From Prevotella sp. UBA4330 (GTDB lineage: Bacteria; Bacteroidota; Bacteroidia; Bacteroidales; Bacteroidaceae), in NCBI GenBank assembly GCA_002394385.1, contig DGTS01000002.1, forward strand, positions 1 to 64,000: DNA of 64,000 nt, written 5' to 3'. The notes below the pieces were generated by a model that saw nothing but the letters and a program-made list of their open reading frames with translations, had not been told where the DNA came from and did not search any database. Shown in pieces: positions 45,490 through 55,100 of this stretch (its first letter is position 1; each line of letters begins with the position of its first letter). Made by a program: the position numbers and the translations under genes.

Positions 45490-46170
45490 TTATTCCATCT
45501 CCACATCACCGTTGCCGTGCGAGAACGACACGATGTAAAGTCCATCGCGCTCACCCTCGAAAGTGATGTAGTAGGGGTTGCCGAGCCGTTGACCGGCCAT
45601 TTTGCTCAGTCCTTCGTCATAGACAGCCTTCAAAAACACTTTGTCGGCATGAAGGTCAGGCGACTCGTCATACATCTGCTGCATATTCTGGTCAACCTTA
45701 TACTCCTTCTCCGAATCCATGCCAGCCATCAGGGCGTCATAGTCAGCCTTGTTTGCCAGCAACAGTTCCCATGCCTCTCCGTCAACTTCATGGGATATCA
45801 TAGCCAAGCCGATGCCGTCATCGGCGGTCTTCTTGAACTTGTAAGTCTCGACATTGTAGTCGATACCCCTTGTGTAGAGGTCCAGCACCTGGTCAGCATC
45901 ATATTGCATGTCCCTGCCGTCGCATGTCCATCCGATGCGTTTTGTCAGGGCCTCCCATGCCGAGCCTTTCCATTCGATGTAAAGATCCATCAGTTCGGAT
46001 GCCTTCAGGTCAAGACCCTTCTGCACTGACTGCTCAGTATCCACAGCCTTTGTCTCAGGTGTTTCTGCAACCATTGCAAACTTTTCCTTAATCTTGTTAC
46101 ACGCCGTGAGGCTCATTCCCAGTGCCGCTGCTGCGATGCACAGCACTATTGTCAAAAACAATTTCTTCAT
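45490..46170 (-). CDS. Hypothetical lipoprotein
   Basis: A 226-residue protein with a lipobox (GMSLTAC, Cys24). The mature part is acidic, with no recognised domain. It lies 41 bp upstream of the giant helicase gene on the same strand; the gap is filled by ACCCATCACCCATCACC units. A minus-strand -7 box (TATATTTG) is at 46221-46228, with a weak TTG-like -33. Being cotranscribed with a defence-like protein is possible but may be accidental. Confidence 0.65.
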   Translation of the reverse strand: MKKLFLTIVLCIAAAALGMSLTACNKIKEKFAMVAETPETKAVDTEQSVQKGLDLKASELMDLYIEWKGSAWEALTKRIGWTCDGRDMQYDADQVLDLYTRGIDYNVETYKFKKTADDGIGLAMISHEVDGEAWELLLANKADYDALMAGMDSEKEYKVDQNMQQMYDESPDLHADKVFLKAVYDEGLSKMAGQRLGNPYYITFEGERDGLYIVSFSHGNGDVEME

Positions 46171-46335
46171 ATTACGATAGTCTTTTTTATTGGTTATACT
46201 GATGAAATAATATCACTTTGCAAATATACATATTTTAATTGGAAAAACAATACGCCACCATGTTAATACATGCAAAACACTCTGCAAAAGGGGAAAACGC
46301 ACTGTTACGATACATTTCTGACGTTTCTATCATGA

Positions 46336-47229
46336 TTACTTCCGTTTAACATACTTACTGGGCGATACTTGGAAGTACTTCTTAAACATACGGGAGAAAT
46401 GTTGGGGATATTCAAAGCCAAGCAGTTCGGCGGTTTCGTTGATGGATGTGCCGTTGATGAGCAGGTGACTTGCCCGCTGCATTATGAAGCGATGGATGGC
46501 ACTCATGGCGGTGTCTCCTGTCAACTCTTTTATCAGGTCGCCGAAATAGTTGGGCGACAGGAACAGTTCTTGCGCACAATAGCGAACGGTGGGTAGTCCC
46601 TGCTGACGGTAGATGCCCTCGTCGTAATATCGGTTGAGCAGGTTCTCGAACCGCGTGAGAAGGTTGGAATTGGCAGGAACGGCTGCCGTTAACTGTTCGG
46701 CATAGAAACGGGCGGTGTATTCCAGTATCAGTCCTATGTGCGCCGCGATGAGGCTCTCGCCGCCGACACCACCCAATGGGGCAAGGCTTTTCCTCAGCAT
46801 TTCGAGGAGAGTTACTATGACCTGCCGTTGCTGGTCGCTCATGAGCAACGCCTCGCTGATGTTGTATGAGAAGAAGGTGTATTGCGACATGAGCCGCTCG
46901 AGGTCGGTGCCGTGAAGCAGTTCGGGGTCGAAGAGCAGTGCCCATCCCTTTGTCTTGATTTCCTCGCCGGTATCGGTTTTCCCTCCTATTTGTCCTGGTG
47001 CCACACACATCAAGGCGTGGCGGTGCAGGTCGTAGCGCACCTGCCCGTAGGTGAGTTCCTCGAGCGTCTCGTCACCAATGAACATGCCAAAGACATCGTA
47101 GTTGTTCAGTGAGTGGCGACAATGCTCCAACTCGTCGTAGTGAATCACCGAGACGAGCGGATGCAACTCTGGCGCACCAATATATCGTGCGTAGTCGTTG
47201 ACGTTGTGTACTTTCAGCACCTGTTGCAT
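46336..47229 (-). CDS. AraC-family transcriptional regulator
   Basis: A 297-residue regulator: N-terminal cupin-like region, C-terminal double helix-turn-helix (about 190-297) with NETAELLGFEYPQHFSRMFK followed by KYFQVSPSKYVKRK. It lies 6 bp after the DUF1349 gene on the same strand, so the two form an operon and may share a signal. Function of the regulon is not visible. Confidence 0.88.
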   Translation of the reverse strand: MQQVLKVHNVNDYARYIGAPELHPLVSVIHYDELEHCRHSLNNYDVFGMFIGDETLEELTYGQVRYDLHRHALMCVAPGQIGGKTDTGEEIKTKGWALLFDPELLHGTDLERLMSQYTFFSYNISEALLMSDQQRQVIVTLLEMLRKSLAPLGGVGGESLIAAHIGLILEYTARFYAEQLTAAVPANSNLLTRFENLLNRYYDEGIYRQQGLPTVRYCAQELFLSPNYFGDLIKELTGDTAMSAIHRFIMQRASHLLINGTSINETAELLGFEYPQHFSRMFKKYFQVSPSKYVKRK

Positions 47230-47235
47230 AATGGC

Positions 47236-47970
47236 TTATTGCTTGTCGGGCTGCTGACCGTCGTGTGCCTTCCATGCACACTCCGTGATCTTCATGTCTG
47301 AGAATACTGCCGTGAAGGAAGACTCCTCAGGCGAGCAGGCATAGATGCCGAAACTGATTTCGTCGGCACCGGCATACATGTGGCAGATGCGCATCTGGCT
47401 GAAATCGACACCATTGGTGGAACACTCGATGCAGTAGTCGTCCTCACGGCGAGAGAAACGATACCACATGGTCTTCACATCGGCAGGTATTGCCGTTGTT
47501 GCCCAGTCGGAATAGCCGTTGTTCGTTGCCACGCTACCCAGATGCTGGAACTCGTTGTTCTCGTATTCCACCGAACCTTTCAGCCAGTTGCTGCTGTCAA
47601 GATACATCACGATGCCGCACTGGTCGAAGCGATGGTGACTCTGTGTGAAATCAGTCTTCACCACAAAACTGAAGAATTTCTCGCGTGTCTTCATCTGCAA
47701 TACGGGGGCATTGTCGTTCTGGAAGTGATAATAGGTGCGTTGCCATAGGTCGGTATGCGGCGCGGTGGTAATGACGATGGTGTCGCCTTTTATCTCGAAG
47801 CCTGCTGGCTTGCGTGTCCACTGGAGGCTGTTCAGGTCGATGTGGCCGCTGTCGGCAAGTGCCGTTTTCACGTTATCTGCATAATTCATATCTTCTTTTA
47901 TCTTAGTTTGATTACCACATGCAGCGAGCATCAGGCTGCAACAAATCAAGGTGATTATGTTTTTTCGCAT
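47236..47970 (-). CDS. DUF1349-type concanavalin-like lipoprotein
   Basis: A 244-residue lipoprotein (LMLAACGN, Cys18) with a concanavalin-like beta-sandwich seen in DUF1349/beta-xylosidase C-terminal proteins (WTRKPAGFEIKGDTIVITT, RFSRREDDYCIECSTNGVDF). No catalytic residues identified; probably binds glycans or peptides at the cell surface. First gene of a two-gene operon with the AraC gene. Minus-strand TATCTTTG (48006-48013) is a likely -7 box. Divergent from the aldo/keto reductase. Confidence 0.8.
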   Translation of the reverse strand: MRKNIITLICCSLMLAACGNQTKIKEDMNYADNVKTALADSGHIDLNSLQWTRKPAGFEIKGDTIVITTAPHTDLWQRTYYHFQNDNAPVLQMKTREKFFSFVVKTDFTQSHHRFDQCGIVMYLDSSNWLKGSVEYENNEFQHLGSVATNNGYSDWATTAIPADVKTMWYRFSRREDDYCIECSTNGVDFSQMRICHMYAGADEISFGIYACSPEESSFTAVFSDMKITECAWKAHDGQQPDKQ

Positions 47971-48065
47971 AGTTATTTTTATAGATTATGTTTTTCTCAC
48001 GACTGCAAAGATACAACTTTTTTTTGATAATCAGTAAATATGGTTGAATTATCCGTAAATCGTTT

Positions 48066-48097
48066 ATTGCGGATTTCGTGCTTTTGCCGTATCTTTG
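48066..48097 (+). promoter_or_regulatory. Promoter of the aldo/keto reductase gene
   Basis: TTG (48066-48068), 21 bp, TATCTTTG (48090-48097). The start site would place the whole octamer array (48117-48268) in the mRNA leader. Confidence 0.6.
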
Positions 48098-48116
48098 CAA
48101 CATGATAAATATCATA

Positions 48117-48268
48117 TACTTATGAACTTACAAACTTACGAACTTACAAACTTGCAAACTTACGAACTTGCAAACTTACAAACTTGCAAACTTACAAACT
48201 TGCAAACTTACGAACTTACAAACTTACAAACTTACGAACTTACAAACTAACAAACTAATAAACTCACA
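48117..48268. repeat. CTTACAAA octamer array in the reductase leader
   Basis: About 19 copies of CTTACAAA, CTTGCAAA or CTTACGAA lie between promoter and ATG. The unit is 8 bp, so copy number would change leader length and perhaps expression without changing reading frame. Confidence 0.85.
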
Positions 48269-48274
48269 ATAACT

Positions 48275-49210
48275 ATGGCAAAGATAGCATTAGGAACCTG
48301 GGCTTGGGGCGCAGGTGCATTCGGTGGCGACACCGTTTTCGGAAGTAATACTGACGTGGAGAACCTGAAACCCGTGTTCGATGCGGCGATGAAGGCGGGG
48401 CTTAACCTGTGGGACTCGGCTACCGTCTATGGCATGGGCGAGTCGGAGCACATTCTCGGCACACTCGCAAAGCAGTATGGACGTGAGAACGTGCAGATTT
48501 CCACGAAGTTCACACCGCAGATAGCCGAGATTTATGAGAACTCAGTTGAGAAGATGGCAGAGGCTTCGATAGAACGCATGGACTGCGACTACATCGACAT
48601 CTATTGGATTCACAACCCTATGGACGTGGAGCGCTGGACACCGGGTCTGATTCCTCTGCTGAAGAGCGGACGCGTGAAGCGCGTGGGTGTGTCGAACCAC
48701 AACATTGCGGAGATAAAACGTGCCAACGAGATTCTTGGCGAGGCAGGATTCAAGGTGTCTGCTGTGCAGAACCACTTCTCGCTGCTCTATCGCTCATCAG
48801 AGAAGGGCGGCGTGCTGGACTACTGCAAGGAGCAGGGCATAGAGTTCTGGGCATACATGGTGCTGGAGCAAGGTGCTCTCTCGGGTAAATATAATAAGGA
48901 GAACCCACTGCCCGCAGAAAGTGACCGAGGCAAGAAGTACAACCCTGTGCTGCCGCAACTGGAGGCTCTGACCAAAGAGATGACCGCTATCGGCAAGAAG
49001 TATGATGCCTCTTGTTCGCAGATAGGCATAGCATGGGCAATAGCCAAAGGCACTCTGCCTATAATTGGTGCCACAAAAGAACGCCATGTCATCGAGGCTG
49101 CCGAGGCTGCGAAGATACATCTGACTGCCGAAGAGGTGGCACGCTTGGAGCAACTCGCCGACGCGACTGGAGTTGACACCCGAGGCGGCTGGGAACACTC
49201 GATGGAGTGA
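48275..49210 (+). CDS. Aldo/keto reductase
   Basis: A 311-residue NADPH-dependent oxidoreductase of the aldo/keto reductase superfamily. The catalytic tetrad is visible: Asp and Tyr in NLWDSATVYGMGESE, Lys in ISTKF, His in YWIHNP. The C-terminal cofactor region GTLPIIGATKERHVIEA is typical. Substrate not predictable. Unusual leader containing the octamer array. The next two genes (flavodoxins) run the same way, 53 bp later. Confidence 0.9.
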   Translation: MAKIALGTWAWGAGAFGGDTVFGSNTDVENLKPVFDAAMKAGLNLWDSATVYGMGESEHILGTLAKQYGRENVQISTKFTPQIAEIYENSVEKMAEASIERMDCDYIDIYWIHNPMDVERWTPGLIPLLKSGRVKRVGVSNHNIAEIKRANEILGEAGFKVSAVQNHFSLLYRSSEKGGVLDYCKEQGIEFWAYMVLEQGALSGKYNKENPLPAESDRGKKYNPVLPQLEALTKEMTAIGKKYDASCSQIGIAWAIAKGTLPIIGATKERHVIEAAEAAKIHLTAEEVARLEQLADATGVDTRGGWEHSME

Positions 49211-49263
49211 GAAGTTCAAGTACAGTCCTTAAGCGTGCGAAATTCAAATTAGTATATTGTATA

Positions 49264-49983
49264 ATGAGAAAGAAAGTATTGTTTATCTGCATGATAATGC
49301 TGCTTAGCATTGGTGCAAAGGCGAAGACTCTGGTGGCATATTACAGTTACACCAGCAACTGCCGCAATATCGTTGCTTCGCTGACCAGCCAGATAGAGGC
49401 CGACGTACTGGAGATACAGCCGGCAGTGAAAGGACTGCAGTATGATGCCAACAACTATGCCCTGGGGACGCAGTTGCTGAATGCCATCAAGGCTAATCCT
49501 GACGATGCCAGCAGTTATCCTGCCATCGACCCTGTGACGGTCAATCTTAACGATTATAACACTGTGATTATCGTGACACCTCTGTGGTGGAGTCAGATGG
49601 CTGCCATCATGCAGACATTCCTGTTCAACTATGGACCGCAGATGGCTGGTAAGAACATAGGACTGATAGTGTCGAGCGCTTCCGGCGGTATTAGTGGAGT
49701 AGTGGCCGACTGCAAGCGACTCGTGCCCGCAGGCAACTATTTCAGCCAGAACCTATGGATAAACAACTCCAACCGTTCCAACCGCAACACACTGATACAG
49801 AACTGGCTCAGTGCCATTAACTATCAGGAGGTGGCAGACATCAGTCAGACTCCGATTGAATCGAGCGACCAGTATGATGTCTATTCCCTCGACGGGAAGA
49901 GAATCCTCGTAAAAACACGTTCACTTGATGAACTGAAGAAAGGTGCGTATATCGTAAATGGAGAGAAGCGCATCATAGAATAA
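49264..49983 (+). CDS. Exported flavodoxin with sorting-like tail
   Basis: A 239-residue protein starting at ATG 49264: signal peptide (about 1-19, MIMLLSIGAKA), a flavodoxin fold (TLVAYYSYTSNCRNIVA binds FMN phosphate; PLWWSQMAAIMQTF covers the ring), then an added tail YDVYSLDGKRIL...KGAYIVNGEKRIIE resembling type IX sorting domains elsewhere in this window. An FMN electron carrier outside the cytoplasm is unusual. Second gene of a same-strand series with the reductase. Confidence 0.8.
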   Translation: MRKKVLFICMIMLLSIGAKAKTLVAYYSYTSNCRNIVASLTSQIEADVLEIQPAVKGLQYDANNYALGTQLLNAIKANPDDASSYPAIDPVTVNLNDYNTVIIVTPLWWSQMAAIMQTFLFNYGPQMAGKNIGLIVSSASGGISGVVADCKRLVPAGNYFSQNLWINNSNRSNRNTLIQNWLSAINYQEVADISQTPIESSDQYDVYSLDGKRILVKTRSLDELKKGAYIVNGEKRIIE

Positions 49984-50001
49984 TTCTATTCAATAACTAA
50001 C

Positions 50002-50559
50002 ATGAAGAAAGTAGTAATTTTAATGTCAGCACTTATGGCACTGTGCCTCAGTGCATGTTCACAAGGCAGTAACAAAAAGGAGAATAAACAGATGAAGACA
50101 TTGGTAGCCTATTTTTCAGCAACAGGTACAACGAAGGGTGTGGCACAGCAACTTGCTGAGGTGACAGGTGCCGACCTGCATGAGATAAAGCCTGAGAAGC
50201 CTTATACCGATGCCGACCTCGACTGGCAAGACAAGCAAAGCCGCTCTACAATAGAGATGGAGGACAAGAGCAGTCGTCCTGCCATCACAGAAAAACTCCC
50301 TAACATGCAGGAGTATGATGTGATTTATGTTGGGTTCCCCATCTGGTGGTACACTTGTCCCACTATCATCAACACCTTTATGGAGTCCTACGACTTTAAA
50401 GGCAAGACCGTGATACCCTTTGCCACCTCTGGCGGCAGCAGCATCAAGAAAGCATGCGAAGACCTTAAGACGGCCTATCCTGAGGTGAACTGGAAAGAGG
50501 GAAAACTTCTCAACAGGGCATCGAAGAGCGAGATTGAAGAATGGATAAGCGGATTGTAA
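50002..50559 (+). CDS. Flavodoxin-family lipoprotein
   Basis: A 185-residue protein: lipoprotein signal (ALCLSACSQ, Cys19) then a flavodoxin domain starting MKTLVAYFSATGTTKGVAQQ with IWWYTCPTIINTFMES over the flavin. It lies 18 bp after the other exported flavodoxin. It may exchange electrons with it across the envelope. Could also be an NAD(P)H-quinone-type reductase by fold. Confidence 0.85.
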   Translation: MKKVVILMSALMALCLSACSQGSNKKENKQMKTLVAYFSATGTTKGVAQQLAEVTGADLHEIKPEKPYTDADLDWQDKQSRSTIEMEDKSSRPAITEKLPNMQEYDVIYVGFPIWWYTCPTIINTFMESYDFKGKTVIPFATSGGSSIKKACEDLKTAYPEVNWKEGKLLNRASKSEIEEWISGL

Positions 50560-50574
50560 TTTAGGTTATAGGTT

Positions 50575-51582
50575 ATGCGTTATAGGTTATGGCACAAGTT
50601 ATGGGTTATAGGTTTGTTTGTCTCGATGTTTTCAACTACAGCGCTTGCACAGGGCGTGATTGATGTGCATGCACATCTGTTGCCTGCAGAGTTTGTTGAC
50701 GCTCTCGCACAAGAAGACAGGCTGCTGGAAGAGGGATTCCCTCTGCCGCGATATGATGTTGACGCTCATCTGAAATGGATGGATGAGGCTGGTGTTCAGA
50801 CTTCGGTGCTAACGTTGGCAGAGCCTACTCCGCAAAGGGATGGAGACGTTATCAGAAAGTGCAACGAGACGGCTGCCCGCCTGAAACGGGAACACCCAGG
50901 GCGGTTCCTCTTTTGTGCCGCCTTGCCCTTGCCTGATGTCAAGGCTGCTGTCCGTGAGGCCGTTTATGCCCTTGACACGTTGAAGGCAGATGGCATAAAG
51001 TTGTCCACCAACGTTCAGGGGCAGTATCTCGGTGCGCCAGAACTCGACACTCTTTTCTCGGTGCTTAACGAGCGCAACGCTGTTGTTATCCTTCATCCGC
51101 ACCGACCGGAACCTGTGAACCGTCAGGTGATGCAACAGACACCACTCGCCATGCAGGAGTATCTCTCGGAGACAACGCGTGCTGTGGCAAACATGATTAC
51201 GCGCAACGTTCTGGCACGCTATCCCAATGTAAAGGTAGTGGTGCCACATTGTGGTGCTTACCTGCCGTTGGCGGTACCACGAATGAAATCACTCACGCCT
51301 GTGATGCAGGCAAATAAGATGGTGGGTGAAATAGACTGGGATGCAAACCTCAGGTCTCTATACTATGACCTTGCCGGCGCACACTCACCAGAGGTTATCC
51401 GTATGATGCTCACCATCACCACGCCCGAACATCTGCTTTATGGTTCCGACTATCCTTATGTTGCCCCTCAGGTGCTGACATCAGGTCTCGCGAGAATGAA
51501 GCAGTATCTTAACGACGAGCAGGACCTTGCACCTTTCAGGCAGATGATTCTATACGACAATGCTCACAAACTGTTCAAATAA
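50575..51582 (+). CDS. Exported amidohydrolase (amidohydrolase_2 type)
   Basis: A 335-residue protein with a metal-dependent hydrolase barrel: GVIDVHAHLLP (metal His pair), VILHPHRPEP, VVVPHCGAYLP and YGSDYPYVAP (catalytic Asp). Related enzymes include decarboxylases (ACMSD type) and lactonases. The N-terminal signal segment (MRYRLWHKLWVIGLFVSMF) is translated from a GTTATAGGTTATG repeat that starts before the gene; the start codon itself lies in it, so export may be newly acquired. It lies 15 bp after the lipoprotein flavodoxin. Confidence 0.85.
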   Translation: MRYRLWHKLWVIGLFVSMFSTTALAQGVIDVHAHLLPAEFVDALAQEDRLLEEGFPLPRYDVDAHLKWMDEAGVQTSVLTLAEPTPQRDGDVIRKCNETAARLKREHPGRFLFCAALPLPDVKAAVREAVYALDTLKADGIKLSTNVQGQYLGAPELDTLFSVLNERNAVVILHPHRPEPVNRQVMQQTPLAMQEYLSETTRAVANMITRNVLARYPNVKVVVPHCGAYLPLAVPRMKSLTPVMQANKMVGEIDWDANLRSLYYDLAGAHSPEVIRMMLTITTPEHLLYGSDYPYVAPQVLTSGLARMKQYLNDEQDLAPFRQMILYDNAHKLFK

Positions 51583-51589
51583 CAAACAA

Positions 51590-51679
51590 ATGAAGAAAAC
51601 AACATTTCTCATAATGACTGCAATGTTGATAATGTCAGCCATTGCACAGGCGCAAAATAACAAATATGGTAAACACTAG
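51590..51679 (+). pseudogene. Truncated exported-protein remnant, 29 codons
   Basis: An intact short frame reads a perfect signal peptide (MKKTTFLIMTAMLIMSAIAQ followed by AQ) then seven residues and TAG at 51677-51679. It lies 7 bp after the amidohydrolase, in phase with the operon. It is most likely the start of a lost exported-protein gene (stop mutation or deletion); a real tiny secreted peptide is less likely. No continuing frame was found in 51680-51790. Confidence 0.6.
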
Positions 51680-51772
51680 TCGTACACTTATATTTTTACC
51701 ATTTTCAAAACCTTATAATCACTTATTTGACATAAAATGCGCCCCAAAAGTGTTAAATGTCAAAGAAACTTA

Positions 51773-51801
51773 TTGTATATGCTTTTTTTTATTTAACTTT
51801 G
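51773..51801 (+). promoter_or_regulatory. Promoter of the small-protein/giant-protein operon
   Basis: TTG (51773-51775), 18 bp, TAACTTTG (51794-51801), 51 bases before ATG 51852. Confidence 0.55.
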
Positions 51802-51851
51802 CACCATTATAGCACTAAACAAGTACCCTTGGGTGATTAATATTTATCTCA

Positions 51852-52103
51852 ATGAAATCGAAATACATCAAACCATCCGCAGAATGCCTTCCATGTATGG
51901 TAGTAGATTTGCTCGAAGCAAGTGTGAAAACCACGATTTTCGACCCGGGAACCGGAACTACAGAGGCGCTGAGCAAGGAAGCAGACCTCGTTGACGAAGA
52001 CACTGAATGTGAAAAGGTCATGGATACAAAAATGCATTATAAATTGGGACAAAAAGACGGCAACTGGTATAACGCCATTGACAATATAATGGGGAGGGAA
52101 TAG
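51852..52103 (+). CDS. Small MKSKYIKP-type protein
   Basis: An 83-residue acidic protein opening MKSKYIKPSAECLPCMVVDL, the same MKxxYxxP layout as the 79-residue gene at 9712. Three Cys, no classical signal peptide. It heads an operon: the 1675-residue secreted protein starts 50 bp later. Function unknown; a dedicated leader or companion of the secreted protein is conceivable. Confidence 0.6.
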   Translation: MKSKYIKPSAECLPCMVVDLLEASVKTTIFDPGTGTTEALSKEADLVDEDTECEKVMDTKMHYKLGQKDGNWYNAIDNIMGRE

Positions 52104-52153
52104 CCCCAATTTCCCAAACGACCAAACACCAATCCCCCAAACGACCATAAGAT

Positions 52154-55100
52154 ATGAAACGATTATCGCTACTTATAACGCTGATGCTCACGACGGTTAT
52201 CGTGACAAACGCACAGAGTTTCAAACTCTGGTATGCCAATAATGTTACCGATGTCGCCAACCTTGACGACATCGAGAGTGAAGGTTCCGGACTCAACTGG
52301 CGAGAGGTGGATAGTAACACCCAGACTGTTGCCGGCAATCTGGTGGAAGTGAGCAAATTGAAACAGATGCTCTCCTCCACAAGGATGAAAGGTCTTGAAG
52401 ACAAACGACAGTTCTGGAAGATGCGCGACCACGGGCTGCTGTGCTTTAAAGTAGAAGACCTTGACAACGTGCATCACACATACGAAGTGATTGTCCATAA
52501 CGGTCCAGACAGTATATCACAGACCGTTGACGACTACTTCTTCGTCAATGCTCCAGTGCCCCGTGACACCGTGGCATACGAAATCTCTGTAAGGAGGGTA
52601 GATAACGATGAAACCGTCAAATTTAAGTACTTTGTGTATGAATGGGACAATGACAATCTGTATATGTTCATGCTCGATCAGAAACGACAGGTGACGGGCG
52701 AGACCTACAAGTTGGAATATGTCACGGGATATATGGACGAGTACGGTGACATGCACAAGACATCTACCACCCTGGAACTGCAGAGCGACAAGTTCCAGAG
52801 TTTCTATGTGCCGAAGAACAGCAGCCTATTGGATGTGTTCCTGATGAGTGGCGACGACAAGAAACTGCGAATTGACAAGAACAAGCTGCACACTGGTATT
52901 GACCTGAACGACCGCATGAACTACATGGAGATTTCCTCTACCTTCAACCTCGACAAGCACGAAGGCAGGGAGATGATGAACTTCAACTGGCTCGGAACGG
53001 GACTCTATGAGAAATACGACACCCTGTATCTGTCGCTGTTCAACGAGAAGGGTAAGCAGATAAAAAATGCCACCATCCACCCCGAGCGTGTAGATCATAA
53101 TGGCAACCGCATCTACGACCCGGCTGTCAAGTACGAAGGCTACGACAGCAAGACCAAGCAGCACAAGATTGTCACCATGAGCAATCCCGCATATATCGAG
53201 ATTCTCGTTGACGGCTATCTGCCGATGCTCTACAAACACCCGGGAGTGGTCGATGACGAGGGCATCGTCAGCCCTGACCTCTGCCAGGTGGCTCTCACTC
53301 CGCAGAAGGGAACCATCAGCAGCGGCTTCAACATCAGCGACCAACACTTCATGAACCTCAACGACGAGAAAGCCATCATCGTACGCCAGGGGGTGGACCA
53401 CCGTCTGTGCTCCATCGATGCAGTTGACCTCAGTGGAAGGATTGAGGCCGATACCATTTCCTATATGGAAGACCTGGGCAACGACTTCCCGAAACTGCTC
53501 AACAACAAGATTATAGAACGCTATGCACAGTTTGAGACTTCGTTCTCTATTGCCAAGGGAGGCACAGCACCCGACTGTCAACTCTTCGCCACCGACATAG
53601 CGACAGCCGTTGCCAAGGAAGCTACAGAGAATAACACGGAAGTGGTGAGGGCATCGGAGTTTACCTCGTTCCAGTATGATTACTACTTCGTGCGCTTCAA
53701 TCTTCTTGATGTCATTGACAAAGGCGTCACGGCGAAGGTAGCCCTGCATGTTGGCGACAAGCAGTATGCCAAATTCCCCTATCTCAGAAATCTTGATTTT
53801 AAGCGCGACGAGATAGAGGCTGCCGCTGATGAGGAAGTGAACGAAAACTACGTCGGCAGCAACAACGAGGACAACGTTTCTAACGGTTTTGCCGATGCCG
53901 GCTACGACCTGAGATTTCCCCCTCAATTCAAGTTCTCGTTCAAGCCGGTTTGTCTCAACACGGCTATCATATATAACATCCGTAAGAACCTTCTCAATCT
54001 AAAGATAAACCTCTCATTCATGCGTGACGATGAGCGACCAGGTGAGGACGAGAAGTATAGCAAGGCGCGCAAGGAGTTGAAGGAACTCGAGAAATATGAG
54101 ATGGTTGGCAAAAAAGTCGAAAAAAGCATTATGGGCGACGAAGTTGAGTTCGACAACTGGGTATATGAAGAGATTGACGACATCTTCGGTATCACAAGCC
54201 AACGCATCGGTCAGGGATGGTTCGGTGGAGCCAAACTCGCCTTCAGAATGCCTTTGTTTGATTTCACACGCTTCCAGGTGACCGAGACATCAGGACAGAT
54301 AGGCTATGGCATCGGCATGCGATGGAACGTAGCAGAGAACGAGCGTTTCGGCAAGCTGGCAAGTGTCTTGGAGAGATTGGATAAATTCGTCTCCCTCTCT
54401 GCCTGCTTTGAGACATCAGCACAACTTGACTTCGGAATAAAATCCTTCCAGCAAGATACCAAAGAGAGTATGTCGAGTACCAACATGGGCTATTTCTTCG
54501 ATTTCAGTGGGAAAGTATCGGCAGGAGCCTCATTGGACGTCTTTACACCCGACACGCTGTTTGGCATAAAAATATCTTCTCTATGCAACCTGCAAGCCGG
54601 GCTGCGTCTAGGTGGCAAGGCGGGCTTCCGCTTCGGAGTGGAAGGTCCATTCGACAACTATGCTCCAGGCGTTGGACTTAACCTCACATGCGTCATCATC
54701 GGCCAGGCCTATTTCAACTTTAAGACACCAATCTTCACTTATGGAGCCAGTGCTGGCTTCAAACTGGGAGGCAGGCGACTCTTCCCCAACGACGGCCACA
54801 ACCCATTCCACGAGGATTTCCCATATTGGCTCAACAACGATGCCGGAGCTAAGCCCAGGCCTAAGCCCTTGGCAATGGCGCTTCGCAAGATACCTGCACC
54901 TTTGACAACAGATCTCAACGGAAGGGCAATTATCAACGATGTGGCGATGGATGCCAATCCTCACTTCCTCGACGAAGACCATGTGGTTTATAACGACATA
55001 GGCTCAGTTACCGACTATAACGACGACAAGGTGAAGATTGCCAATATCACTGACAGTGAAGTCACCAAGGAGTCAATCTCTGCCGACGGGCTTTTTGGCG

